Shown piece after piece: positions 25,652-34,803 of a stretch of DNA of 64,000 bases. A program made the position numbers and the translations under genes. Each line of letters begins with the position of its first letter. The stretch's first letter is position 1. A model generated the notes under the pieces. That model was given only the letters and a program-made list of their open reading frames with translations. It did not search any database and had not been told where the DNA came from. Source of the stretch: DATARH01 sp036489765 (lineage in GTDB: Bacteria; Pseudomonadota; Alphaproteobacteria; ATCC43930; CGMCC-115725); the NCBI GenBank assembly GCA_036489765.1, contig DASXFE010000146.1, positions 1-64,000 of the forward strand, read 5' to 3'.

Positions 25652-26869
25652 ATGAGCGCCGGGAGCGCAGCAGCGACAGCAGCCTCACCCCCCACCGGAA
25701 AAAAGGTCGAACGCGAAGGCATCGTCACAATCCTTCAGGACCAGGCGACGCTGGACAGGGTTCAGGGCGTCACCCGCGAGTTGCAGCTCGACGACGAGCT
25801 GGTCGTCGAGGCGAGCCTCGATGCCGCGCTGGGCCGGGTACGCGAGGGGATGCATCCGCGGGTGCTGATCCTCGATCTTTCGGAATCGGCGGCCCCCATT
25901 GCCGAGATCAGCGCCGCCCGTGCGGTCGCCGGACCCGAGACGAAAATCCTCGCCCTGGGCGCGGTCAACGACGTGACCCTCTTCCGCGATCTTCTCGCGG
26001 CCGGCGCCACGGATTATCTCGTCAAGCCGCCGACCCGCGAGTCGCTGGCCTCGGTCCTCGAAAAGCAGAGCGGCGGCGGTGGCGGCGGAACGGGGGGATT
26101 GGGACAGGTCATTGTGTTCCTCGGCAGCCGCGGTGGGGTTGGCACGACGACCGCCGCGGTATCTTGCGCCTGGCTTCTGGCCGAGCAGCACAAGGAGCGC
26201 ACCGCGCTCATCGACCTCGACCTGCATTTCGGCACGGTCGCGCTCTATCTCGATACCGACCCCGGCAGCGGGTTGTGCGAGGCACTGGAACAGCCGTCGC
26301 GCATCGACAGCCTGTTTGTCGACCGGGCGATGGTCAAGGTCTCGGAGACGCTGCGGATCCTCGCCGCCGAGGCTTCGGTGAGCGACGCCCAGATGATCGA
26401 CACCGGCGCGATCGACGTACTGCTTTACGAGCTGCGGCGGAAATTCGCTTGGGTCGTGGTCGATCTGCCGCGCGCGGTGACGCCGACGCAGCGGGTCGTG
26501 CTGGCCGCCGCCAGCCGGGTCATCCTCGTGTGCGACCGGAGCCTCTCAGGGCTTCGCGATACGATCCGCCTGCAAACGCTGATCCGTGAGCGGGCGCCGC
26601 AGACCCAGCTGATGCTGCTGGATTCGGGCGCCACCGGCGACCGTTCCGCCGTCGGCAAGAGCGAGTTCGAGAAGGCCGCCGGAAAAACCCTCGACGGCAG
26701 CATTTCTTACGACGTTAAGGCTGCGCTGGCGGCGGCGAATTCCGGCCAGCCCCTGCCGCTCGCCGCGCCCCGAAGTGCGGTCACCAAGGAGCTGCAACAG
26801 CTCGTATCGACCCTGAGCACACCGGCCGAGACGCAGAAGAAGCGCAAGTTCGGGTTCGGCCGATGGTAG
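25652..26869 (+). CDS. cpaE: Flp pilus localisation ATPase CpaE/TadZ
   Basis: A 405-residue protein with an N-terminal receiver-like domain (about residues 20-135, VLILDLSES and GATDYLVKPP) lacking phospho-acceptor certainty, a Gly-rich linker (GGGGGGTGG), and a ParA/MinD ATPase domain with a deviant Walker A (FLGSRGGVGTTTAAV, without the signature Lys at the usual first position) and LIDLDLHFG. CpaE/TadZ places the pilus machine at the pole. The cpaF start overlaps its last codons by 7 nt. Confidence 0.94.
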   Translation: MSAGSAAATAASPPTGKKVEREGIVTILQDQATLDRVQGVTRELQLDDELVVEASLDAALGRVREGMHPRVLILDLSESAAPIAEISAARAVAGPETKILALGAVNDVTLFRDLLAAGATDYLVKPPTRESLASVLEKQSGGGGGGTGGLGQVIVFLGSRGGVGTTTAAVSCAWLLAEQHKERTALIDLDLHFGTVALYLDTDPGSGLCEALEQPSRIDSLFVDRAMVKVSETLRILAAEASVSDAQMIDTGAIDVLLYELRRKFAWVVVDLPRAVTPTQRVVLAAASRVILVCDRSLSGLRDTIRLQTLIRERAPQTQLMLLDSGATGDRSAVGKSEFEKAAGKTLDGSISYDVKAALAAANSGQPLPLAAPRSAVTKELQQLVSTLSTPAETQKKRKFGFGRW

Positions 26870-28587
26870 CCCTGTTCCGGCGGTCGTCCCAGGAAGGCGG
26901 CCTCGAATCGCGCATCGCCGAGCTCTCCGCGCGCCGCTCCCGCGTGATCGAACCGGCGGCGCCCCCGCCGGAGCAGCCCCCTGGCGAGACGCCGGCCGAG
27001 CGCCCCGCCGCGCCACGGATCATGCTGCCGACGATGGCGCCGGTGCCGATCGACGTCGCGACCTCGATCGAGGACCAGCTCGCCACCGCAAAAGAGCAGC
27101 TCATTACACGGCTCGGCTCGGAAATCCGGTCAGAGCGGCGCGCGCTCCTCTCCCGCGGCGAGCTGGCTAAGCTCGTCGACGCCGCGGTTCAGGCCTATTT
27201 CGTTCGCAACAACGTCGACCCCAATCCGCTCGCCCGCCGCGATCTGGTCACGGGGATCATGCAGGCCCTGCTCCAGCCGTCGACCCTCGAGGCGGAGGAA
27301 GCGGCCGCGACGACCCGACGTGGCCCGCACCGCGCGGCGATCGAAGCGGCCAAGGCGCAAATCCAGCCGCTCGTTCTCGAGCACATGGACGTGGCGGCCG
27401 CGGCCGAGATGCCTCGCCCCGCCTTCGAAGCGCAGCTCACGGGCTGGGTCAAGGAGCTGTTGGCCGAGACCAAGATCCAGCTCAACTTCGTCGAGCAGCG
27501 CGAGCTCGTCGAGTCGCTGATCGCCGACATGCTCGGGCTCGGCCCCCTCGAACCGTTGATGGCCGACGAGACAGTGACCGACATCATGGTCAATGGGCCA
27601 AAGCAGGTTTACGTCGAGCGTAAGGGCAAGCTAGAGCTGACCGAGGTCGTGTTCCGCGACGACGCGCACCTGATGAACGTTGCGACCAAGATCGTGACGC
27701 GCGTCGGGCGCCGCATCGACGAGGCCCGGCCATTGGTCGACGCCCGGCTCGGCGACGGCAGCCGCGTCAACATCATCATCCCGCCGCTGGCGCTCGACGG
27801 CATCTCGATGTCGATCCGTCGTTTCGCCAAGAGGTCCATCACCCTCGATATCATGGCGCAGAACGGCAACATCTCGCCCGCCATGGCGACGATGTTGAAG
27901 ATCGCCGCGCGCTGCCGCCTCAACATCCTCATTTCAGGCGGCACCGGTTCGGGCAAGACGACACTGCTCAACGCCCTTTCGCGAATGATCGACACGCAGG
28001 AGCGCACGGTCACGATCGAAGACGCGGCTGAATTGCAGCTCCAGCAGCCGCACGTCGTGCGCCTCGAAACCCGCCCGCCGAACCTGGAAGGCGGCGGCGA
28101 GGTGAATATGCGCGACCTCCTCAAGAACGCGCTCCGTATGCGGCCCGACCGCATCATCATCGGCGAGTGCCGCGGCGAAGAAGCGCTCGACATGCTGCAG
28201 GCGATGAACACCGGCCACGATGGCTCGATGTCGACGGTCCATGCCAACACCCCCCGGGAGGCGCTGACCCGTCTCGAAAACATGATCGGGATGACCGGCA
28301 TCAACCTGCCGTCAAAGGCGATGCGCACTCAAATCGCCGCGGCGATCCACCTCATCTGCCAGGTCAACCGCATGCGCGACGGCGTGCGCCGCGTGACCCA
28401 CATCATGGAAGTCGTCGGCATGGAAGGCGACGTGATCACGACGCAGGAGCTGTTCGCCTACCAGTTCAACGGAGAGAACTCGGACGGAAAACTCCGCGGC
28501 ACCTTCGCGTCCAGCGGGATCCGGCCGGCCTTCCTGCCGCGCGCCGAGTATTACGGCCTCGACCGCACGCTGCTCGAGGTGATCTGA
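26863..28587 (+). CDS. cpaF: Flp pilus assembly ATPase CpaF/TadA
   Basis: A 574-residue secretion ATPase (VirB11/GspE superfamily). The N-terminal 120 residues are a variable Pro-rich part. The core shows LGPLEPLMADETVTDIMVNGP, VDARLGDGSRVNIIIPPLA, Walker A SGGTGSGKTTLLNAL (about residues 357-371), the Asp box TIEDAAELQL, RPDRIIIGECRGEEALDMLQAMNTGHDGSMSTVHAN (Walker B and His box). It powers both pilus extension and retraction in the Tad system. Confidence 0.97.
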   Translation: MVALFRRSSQEGGLESRIAELSARRSRVIEPAAPPPEQPPGETPAERPAAPRIMLPTMAPVPIDVATSIEDQLATAKEQLITRLGSEIRSERRALLSRGELAKLVDAAVQAYFVRNNVDPNPLARRDLVTGIMQALLQPSTLEAEEAAATTRRGPHRAAIEAAKAQIQPLVLEHMDVAAAAEMPRPAFEAQLTGWVKELLAETKIQLNFVEQRELVESLIADMLGLGPLEPLMADETVTDIMVNGPKQVYVERKGKLELTEVVFRDDAHLMNVATKIVTRVGRRIDEARPLVDARLGDGSRVNIIIPPLALDGISMSIRRFAKRSITLDIMAQNGNISPAMATMLKIAARCRLNILISGGTGSGKTTLLNALSRMIDTQERTVTIEDAAELQLQQPHVVRLETRPPNLEGGGEVNMRDLLKNALRMRPDRIIIGECRGEEALDMLQAMNTGHDGSMSTVHANTPREALTRLENMIGMTGINLPSKAMRTQIAAAIHLICQVNRMRDGVRRVTHIMEVVGMEGDVITTQELFAYQFNGENSDGKLRGTFASSGIRPAFLPRAEYYGLDRTLLEVI

Positions 28588-28590
28588 GCG

Positions 28591-29592
28591 ATGCTGGCTG
28601 CGCTCGACCCCACCCTGCTGATACCGCTGGGGCTCGCGCTCGCGGTCGCCGTGCTGTTGATCGTGATCGGCACGTCTGTGCTCAACGCGCCCACCGCCCG
28701 GCGTTTCAAGCGACGGCTGCGCGCGGTCATGGCCCGCAAGCAGGGGATCGTCACGACCGGCGGCGCACAGCCGACGAAGTCGCTGTCGCGCCGCGAGAAC
28801 ACGACCGCGATCGACCGCATCGCCAAGCGCTGGCTGCCGCATCGCGAGCTTCTGGTCCAGCGCCTCGAGCGCACCGGCAGGACCATCAGTGTCGGCCGCT
28901 ACATAACCATATCGCTCATTGCCACTTTGGTGGTGGCGATTCTGTCGGCGTTGTTCATCCCCCGGATCGGGCTGTTCGGCGCCCTGTTGGTCGGAGTGGC
29001 GGTCGGCGTGGCCGGCCCGCATATCCTCATCGGACGGATGGGAAAAAAGCGCGTCGCCCGCTTTATCGCGCTATTCCCGGAGGCGATCGATCTGATGGTC
29101 CGCGCGCTGCGCTCGGGCCTGCCGATCAGCGAGGCGCTGATCAACTGCGCACATGAGGTCGGCGCCCCGGTCGGTACCGAGTTCAGCACGATCGAATCGG
29201 GGATGCGGCTGGGCCGCGATCTCGAGCCGCTGCTCTGGGACATCTCGAAGCGCATCGATGCGCCCGAGTTCAAGTTCTTCATCATCGCATTGTCCGTGCA
29301 GCGGGAGACTGGCGGCAATCTCGCCGAAACACTTGCCAACCTCGGGGACGTGCTGCGCCGGCGGCGGACGATGCGCCAGAAGGCCCGCGCGATGGCGAGC
29401 GAGGCGCGCACCACCGCCGGCATCCTCGGCTGCCTTCCGGTCCTGGTGACCGGCGTGCTGATGATGACCTCGCCGCAATACATCCTGCTGATGTTCGAGG
29501 ATCCGCGCGGGATCATCCTGATCGGCGTCGCGATCGGGATGCTGATCACCGGCATCTCGATCATGGTGAAGTTGGCGAGATTCGACATATGA
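28591..29592 (+). CDS. tadB: Flp pilus inner-membrane platform protein TadB/CpaG
   Basis: A 333-residue type II secretion F-domain protein with N-terminal helices (LLIPLGLALAVAVLLIVIG; ITISLIATLVVAILSALFI), the F-domain (FPEAIDLMVRALRSGLPISEALI, GRDLEPLLWDISKRI, SVQRETGGNLAETLANLGDVLRRRRTMRQKARAMASEAR) and a C-terminal pair of helices. With TadC it forms the platform that couples CpaF to pilin addition. It starts 3 nt after cpaF and overlaps tadC by 4 nt. Confidence 0.95.
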   Translation: MLAALDPTLLIPLGLALAVAVLLIVIGTSVLNAPTARRFKRRLRAVMARKQGIVTTGGAQPTKSLSRRENTTAIDRIAKRWLPHRELLVQRLERTGRTISVGRYITISLIATLVVAILSALFIPRIGLFGALLVGVAVGVAGPHILIGRMGKKRVARFIALFPEAIDLMVRALRSGLPISEALINCAHEVGAPVGTEFSTIESGMRLGRDLEPLLWDISKRIDAPEFKFFIIALSVQRETGGNLAETLANLGDVLRRRRTMRQKARAMASEARTTAGILGCLPVLVTGVLMMTSPQYILLMFEDPRGIILIGVAIGMLITGISIMVKLARFDI

Positions 29593-31043
29593 ACTCGATG
29601 GACCACTTCACAGCGGACAAGTTTGATCTTGACCGCTATCTGCCTTACGGGGTCAACACCGCGGATGTGATCGCGCTGCTCGCGGCGATCGCCGTGCTGG
29701 CAGCGGTCCTGGCCGTGTGGAACGCGCTGCGGGCCAGCTCGCCCTTCGAGCGCCGCTTCGCCGACATCGTTCATCGCAAGGAAAGCCTGCGCCAAACCGC
29801 GCTCGCGCCGCGCCGCCAGCGCGAGAAGCTGACCCCGGCCGGCCTGATGCACGAGGCGGTGAAACGCCTCAACCTGATGCGCTCGAAGCACGCGACCGAG
29901 GCCCGCACCCTATTGATGCAGGCCGGGCTGCGCTCGCGCGACGCGATGGTGCGTTATCTTTTCGCGCGACTCTGCCTGCCGCTCGTCTGCGCCATGCTCG
30001 AGATGGCCGACGCATACACGATCCATCTCCTGCCGATACCGGCGCAATTCCGCTTTCTGGGCGCGCTTGGCGCCGCCTTCGTCGGGTACATGGCACCCAC
30101 CACGGTGCTCCGAAACATTACCGCACGGCGTGTCGGGCGCATCCAAAAAGGCCTGCCCGATGCACTTGACCTGATGGTCATCTGCGCCGAAGCCGGGTTG
30201 AGCCTCGATGCGACGCTCAACCGCATTTCGCGTGAGTTGGAGCCGAGCTGGCCCGAGCTCGCCGAGGAATTTGGCATCACCGCTGCCGAGCTGACCTTTC
30301 TGCCCGACCGGCGACTTGCCTTCGACAACCTGAACGCCCGCACCAACATACCGTCGATCCGCGGCGTCGTGAACACACTCTTGCAGACCGCCAAGTTCGG
30401 CACGCCGCTGGCACATTCCCTGCGCGTGCTGGCGGCGGAGTTCCGCGACGCCCGCATGATCCGCGCCGAGGAGAAGGCAGCGCGTCTGCCGGCGCTCCTG
30501 ACGGTCCCGCTGATCCTGTTCATCCTGCCGACTCTATTTATCGTGCTGCTCGGCCCGGCCGTGCTCGGCATCATCGACACATTCTCCGGCAATCACGGCG
30601 GACCAAAGAAGGTCACCGTCGTCGTCCATGACAGCGCCCAGGGCGACGAAACGGCCGACGAGACCCAGATCACCGAGGTGCACGTCAACGACAAGGCCAA
30701 GACGCACGACGCGCAGTTGCCGCCGGCTTCGGTAACGCCGGGCGAAGGCCAGGCGACCGTCGGTCAGCCCCTCAGCGTCAAGGTCGATGCCCGCTCGATC
30801 GAACCGAACGTCAAGCTGTTCGTGACGATCGTCCCGGTCGGAACCCCTGACACCCCGGCGGACCTGGTGCTGCTGGAGCAGACCAGCGACCCGGTAATGG
30901 CCGACGAGATGCAGGTCACCGTGGTCCCGCAGACCGCCGGCCCGAACGAAGTCCGGCTCTATCTGGTACCGAATTCGACCACGGCGATTGTCGCCGCGAG
31001 AGGCCTTGTCGACGTGGCAGCCGCGCCGAAGGCTGCGCCGTAA
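29589..31043 (+). CDS. tadC: Flp pilus inner-membrane platform protein TadC/CpaH with C-terminal extension
   Basis: A 484-residue protein. Residues 1-335 match TadC: helices at about 24-45, 121-140, 150-170 and 305-330, and the F-domain (LPDALDLMVICAEAGLSLDATLNRIS, VNTLLQTAKFGTPLAHSLRVLAAEFRDARMIRAEEKAARLP). TadC normally stops shortly after the last helix. Here about 147 further residues (338-484) follow, rich in beta-strand-like Val/Thr stretches (KKVTVVVHDSAQ, ATVGQPLSVKVDARS, KLFVTIVPVGTPD, EVRLYLVPNST). I do not recognise this domain; by topology it may lie in the periplasm. It is the last gene of the operon and converges on tadD. Confidence 0.93.
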   Translation: MNSMDHFTADKFDLDRYLPYGVNTADVIALLAAIAVLAAVLAVWNALRASSPFERRFADIVHRKESLRQTALAPRRQREKLTPAGLMHEAVKRLNLMRSKHATEARTLLMQAGLRSRDAMVRYLFARLCLPLVCAMLEMADAYTIHLLPIPAQFRFLGALGAAFVGYMAPTTVLRNITARRVGRIQKGLPDALDLMVICAEAGLSLDATLNRISRELEPSWPELAEEFGITAAELTFLPDRRLAFDNLNARTNIPSIRGVVNTLLQTAKFGTPLAHSLRVLAAEFRDARMIRAEEKAARLPALLTVPLILFILPTLFIVLLGPAVLGIIDTFSGNHGGPKKVTVVVHDSAQGDETADETQITEVHVNDKAKTHDAQLPPASVTPGEGQATVGQPLSVKVDARSIEPNVKLFVTIVPVGTPDTPADLVLLEQTSDPVMADEMQVTVVPQTAGPNEVRLYLVPNSTTAIVAARGLVDVAAAPKAAP

Positions 31044-31050
31044 TCCGCCC

Positions 31051-31944
31051 TTAAGAGCCGCGGGAGGGCTGAAGCCCACTATTCGCGGAGAGCACGGCCT
31101 TGCTGCGCTCCTCGGGCGACAAGCGGCGCAGCATGTCGTAGTAAGCCATGTTGTGCTCGACGGCGGCCTCGCTGAGGTCCCGCCGGGCATAGCGCACCGC
31201 ACAGCCCTGGTCGCCCTTGAGCCCGCAGATCAGCGCCAGCGTCTGGCGCTCGCGCGGGGTTGAGTCCGGGGCGTCGGCGAGCGGGCCGAGGGTTCCTATC
31301 GCCGTGTCATACTGTTCGCTCAACGCCTGCGACAGGGCGAGGTCCAGCGTCAGCGCCGGGTCGGCGGGCAGATACTTAAGCCCCTCGGTATAGTCGGCCT
31401 GGGCTTGCGCATGATTGCCGGTGAAGTCCGCCGTCACCCCCAACAACAGCAAGGTCTTCGGGTTATTAGGAGCTTCCTGGTAGGCGATTTCGAGCGGCGC
31501 CTCGGCCAGCTCGGGCTTGGCGCTGCTGAGATAGGCCTTCGCGAGGCCTTCGAGCGCTAGCGGGTAATGCGGCTTCCGCTCAAGGGCCGCCTTGTAGGCG
31601 ACGATCGCCTCATTCTCGTTGCCCATGTCGCGCAATGTGTCGCCGGCCGCCACAAGCGGCGCCGCCTCGCCGGACGCCAGCTGCGCCGCCCGCCGGAACA
31701 GAGACACGGCGTTGGCATAATCGCCCCCGGCCTTCGCCGCCATGCCGACCCGCATGATCGTCGGATAGTTGACCTTTGTCGCGGCTTCCCGACCGTCGAT
31801 CGCCAGCGGATCAACATAGGTCGTCGTATTCGTGCAGGCGGCTAAGGCAACGCATAAGGCAACGGAGCCCATGACAAAAGTTCCGACGCCCTTCCGCGCT
31901 CTGCGTCGCCTCATTTTTGCCCGGCCGCTCATTGGCTTACCCAT
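31051..31944 (-). CDS. tadD: TadD-like TPR lipoprotein
   Basis: A 297-residue lipoprotein with a basic N-terminus, a hydrophobic stretch and lipobox ALAAC (Cys37), then about five TPR units (GGDYANAVSLFRRAAQLA, GNENEAIVAYKAALERKPHYPLALEGLAKAYL, GNHAQAQADYTEGLKYLPADPALTLDLALSQAL). It is the TadD homologue of the Tad system, whose role is believed to be secretin assembly. It is on the opposite strand from tadC, with the stops 7 nt apart, so it is not in the main operon. Starts at 31932 or 31914 are possible. Confidence 0.88.
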   Translation of the reverse strand: MGKPMSGRAKMRRRRARKGVGTFVMGSVALCVALAACTNTTTYVDPLAIDGREAATKVNYPTIMRVGMAAKAGGDYANAVSLFRRAAQLASGEAAPLVAAGDTLRDMGNENEAIVAYKAALERKPHYPLALEGLAKAYLSSAKPELAEAPLEIAYQEAPNNPKTLLLLGVTADFTGNHAQAQADYTEGLKYLPADPALTLDLALSQALSEQYDTAIGTLGPLADAPDSTPRERQTLALICGLKGDQGCAVRYARRDLSEAAVEHNMAYYDMLRRLSPEERSKAVLSANSGLQPSRGS

Positions 31945-32072
31945 TCGGCACTATGTAAGCGTGCCGGAATCTCGTCGAGCGTTTGGGAAATACCTTGTTG
32001 TGGCAACAACTTGCGGTCAGTTCGCGACAACTCTTGCGGTTTCGCGATCCGCAACCTTGCCGAATCGCCGGG

Positions 32073-34727
32073 TCAGCCGGCTTCCGCGGCGATTGCCTTT
32101 TCGACCGCCGCCAGCGCAATCTCCGCTTGTGCCCCGTCGGGGCCGCCGGCCTGCGCCATATCGCGCCGGCCGCCGCCGCCCTTGCCGCCGACCGCCTCGG
32201 CGCCGACGCGCACCAGCTCGACCGCGTCGAAGCGCGGGGTCAAATCGTCGGTGACGCCAACGACGATCGCCGCCTTGCCCTCCGCCCGCGAGACGACCGC
32301 GACGACCCCGGAGCCGACCCGCTTCTTGAGCTCGTCGGCGAGCGAGCGCAGTTCGCGGCCCGGCACATCGTCGACTACCCGTCCATCGAACACGACGTCG
32401 CCGAGCTGCTTGCCAGAAGCCGCCGAGGCTCGTCCGCCGCCGCCGGCAAGTGCGCGCCGCGCATCGGCCAACTCGCGTTCAAGCCGCCGGTGCTCTTCGA
32501 CAAGCCGCGCGAGCCGCGCCGGCAAGTCGTGGGGGCTGGTGCGCAGCATTGCTGCGGATTGCCGGAGCAATCCCTCCTCTTCCGCCAAATGCGCTTCCGC
32601 GGCGGCGCCGGTCAGCGCCTCGACCCGGCGCACGCCCGAGGCCACCGAGCCTTCTCCAACGATCTTGAACAGCCCGACATCGCCGGTGCGCCGCACATGC
32701 GTCCCGCCGCAGAGCTCGACCGAATAAGGCTGATCCGCGCCGTCACCGGTCCCCATCGACACGACGCGGACCTCGTCGCCATATTTCTCGCCGAAGAGGG
32801 CGAGCGCGCCCTCGGCGACCGCGGCGTCAGGGGTAAGGAGCCGCGTGCGCACCTCGCCATTCCCCCGAATGCGATCGTTGACCTCTGCCTCGATCGCCGC
32901 GATGTCGTCGTCTGTGACTGGGCGCGGGTGGCTGAAGTCAAAGCGCATCCGGTCGGGCGCGACGAGCGACCCTTTTTGCGTGACATGGTCGCCGAGCCGA
33001 TGCCGCAGCGCTTGGTGCAGCAGATGCGTGACCGAGTGGTTTGCTCGCAGCCGGTTGCGGCGATCGTGGTCGACCTTCAATTCGACCGCGTCGCCGACCT
33101 TGATCGTGCCGTGGCTCACCGTGCCGAGGTGCAGGTGCAGATCAGCGTTTTTCTGGGTGTCGGCGATCGTGACCTCGCCGCCGCCGGCGCCGAGAATGGT
33201 GCCGGCATCGCCCTGCTGGCCGCCGGACTCGCCATAAAACGGAGTCTGGTTCACGATGATGCCGACGGCATCGCCGGCCGCGGCCTCCGTGACCCGCTCG
33301 TCGGCGCGGTAGAGCGCGAGGACAACGCCCTGCGCGGTCTCGGTATCGTAGCCGAGGAATTCCGTCGGCCCGATCTCCTCACGCAGCGCGAACCAGTTGG
33401 CACCGGTCGCCGCCTCGCCGGAACCCACCCAGCTCCGCCGTGCCTCCTCGCGCTGGCGCGCCATCGCCGTGTCGAACCCCTCGACGGCGACCTTGCGGCC
33501 ACGCCCGCGCAGCACATCCTCCGTCAGGTCCAGCGGGAAGCCGAACGTGTCGTAGAGTCGAAAGGCGACCTCGCCCGGAAGCGGGTCATCGGGTCCGAGC
33601 CGCTCAGTCTCCTCGTCGAGCAGACGAAGGCCGCGGTCGAGCGTCTGCTTGAAGTTTCCTTCTTCAAAGCGGAGCGTCTCGGTGATCAGCGCCTGGGCGC
33701 GGTGCAATTCCGGGAACGCGGCGCCCATCTGCTGCACGAGGGCCGGGACGAGCCGCCACATCAGCGGGTCCTTGCAGCCGATCATGTGTGCGTGGCGCAT
33801 CGCCCGCCGCATGATCCGGCGGAGGACGTAGCCCCGCCCCTCCTTGCTCGGCAACACCCCGTCGGCGATCAGAAACGCCGACGAACGCAGATGGTCGGCG
33901 ATAACCCGATGCGACACGGCATGCGGCCCATCCGCCGCGACGCCCGACGCATCGGCCGAAGCGGAAATGAGGGCCCGAAACAGATCGATGTCATAGTTGT
34001 CGTGCTTGCCCTGCATCACCGCGGCGATGCGCTCCAGCCCCATGCCGGTGTCGATCGACGGACGCGGCAGCGGAGTGCGCGAGCCGGCCGCGTGCTGCTC
34101 GAACTGCATGAAGACGAGGTTCCAGATCTCGATGAACCGGTCGCCGTCTTCGTCGGGACTTCCCGGCGGCCCGCCGGGGATATGGTCGCCGTGGTCATAG
34201 AAGATCTCCGAGCACGGCCCACACGGACCGACATCGCCCATCGACCAGAAATTGTCGCTGGTGGCGATACGAATAATCCGCCGCTCGGGCAGCCCAGCGA
34301 TCTTGGCCCAAAGCCCCGCCGCCTCGTCGTCCTCGGCATAAACCGTGACGAGGAGCCGGTCCTTGGCGAGACCATATTCCTTGACGATCAGATTCCAGGC
34401 GAGCTCGATCGCGCGCTCCTTGAAATAATCGCCAAACGAGAAATTGCCCAGCATCTCGAAAAACGTGTGATGGCGCGCGGTGTAGCCGACGTTTTCGAGG
34501 TCGTTGTGCTTACCGCCGGCACGAACGCATTTCTGCGACGTGGTTGCCCGCGGGATCGCGCGTTTCTCGATGCCGATGAAGACGTTCTTGAACTGAACCA
34601 TCCCAGCGTTGGTGAACAGCAAGGTCGGATCGTTGCGGGGCACCAGCGGGCTCGACGGCACGATCTCGTGATCGTGCTCGGCGAAATAGTCGAGAAACGC
34701 GGCGCGAATGTCGTTGGTCGTCTGCAT
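32073..34727 (-). CDS. alaS: alanine--tRNA ligase
   Basis: An 884-residue class II synthetase of full length that charges tRNA-Ala. The N-terminal catalytic domain contains FLDYFAEHDHEIVPSSPLVP, NDPTLLFTNAGMVQFKNVF and GGKHNDLENVG. The editing domain shows RANHSVTHLLHQAL (HxxxH) and CGGTHVRRTGDVG, the zinc-linked C/H pair that clears Ser- and Gly-tRNA. The C-terminal C-Ala domain includes GGKGGGGRRDMAQAGG. In many alphaproteobacteria alaS is next to recA, and here it is separated from recA by one membrane-protein gene. Confidence 0.98.
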   Translation of the reverse strand: MQTTNDIRAAFLDYFAEHDHEIVPSSPLVPRNDPTLLFTNAGMVQFKNVFIGIEKRAIPRATTSQKCVRAGGKHNDLENVGYTARHHTFFEMLGNFSFGDYFKERAIELAWNLIVKEYGLAKDRLLVTVYAEDDEAAGLWAKIAGLPERRIIRIATSDNFWSMGDVGPCGPCSEIFYDHGDHIPGGPPGSPDEDGDRFIEIWNLVFMQFEQHAAGSRTPLPRPSIDTGMGLERIAAVMQGKHDNYDIDLFRALISASADASGVAADGPHAVSHRVIADHLRSSAFLIADGVLPSKEGRGYVLRRIMRRAMRHAHMIGCKDPLMWRLVPALVQQMGAAFPELHRAQALITETLRFEEGNFKQTLDRGLRLLDEETERLGPDDPLPGEVAFRLYDTFGFPLDLTEDVLRGRGRKVAVEGFDTAMARQREEARRSWVGSGEAATGANWFALREEIGPTEFLGYDTETAQGVVLALYRADERVTEAAAGDAVGIIVNQTPFYGESGGQQGDAGTILGAGGGEVTIADTQKNADLHLHLGTVSHGTIKVGDAVELKVDHDRRNRLRANHSVTHLLHQALRHRLGDHVTQKGSLVAPDRMRFDFSHPRPVTDDDIAAIEAEVNDRIRGNGEVRTRLLTPDAAVAEGALALFGEKYGDEVRVVSMGTGDGADQPYSVELCGGTHVRRTGDVGLFKIVGEGSVASGVRRVEALTGAAAEAHLAEEEGLLRQSAAMLRTSPHDLPARLARLVEEHRRLERELADARRALAGGGGRASAASGKQLGDVVFDGRVVDDVPGRELRSLADELKKRVGSGVVAVVSRAEGKAAIVVGVTDDLTPRFDAVELVRVGAEAVGGKGGGGRRDMAQAGGPDGAQAEIALAAVEKAIAAEAG

Positions 34728-34803
34728 GACCCGATTTGGGGGTGTTTCACACGGTTAGGCAAGAGGCGGCGGCCAAAAAGCCCGACAAACCAGCCTCACC
34801 GGG

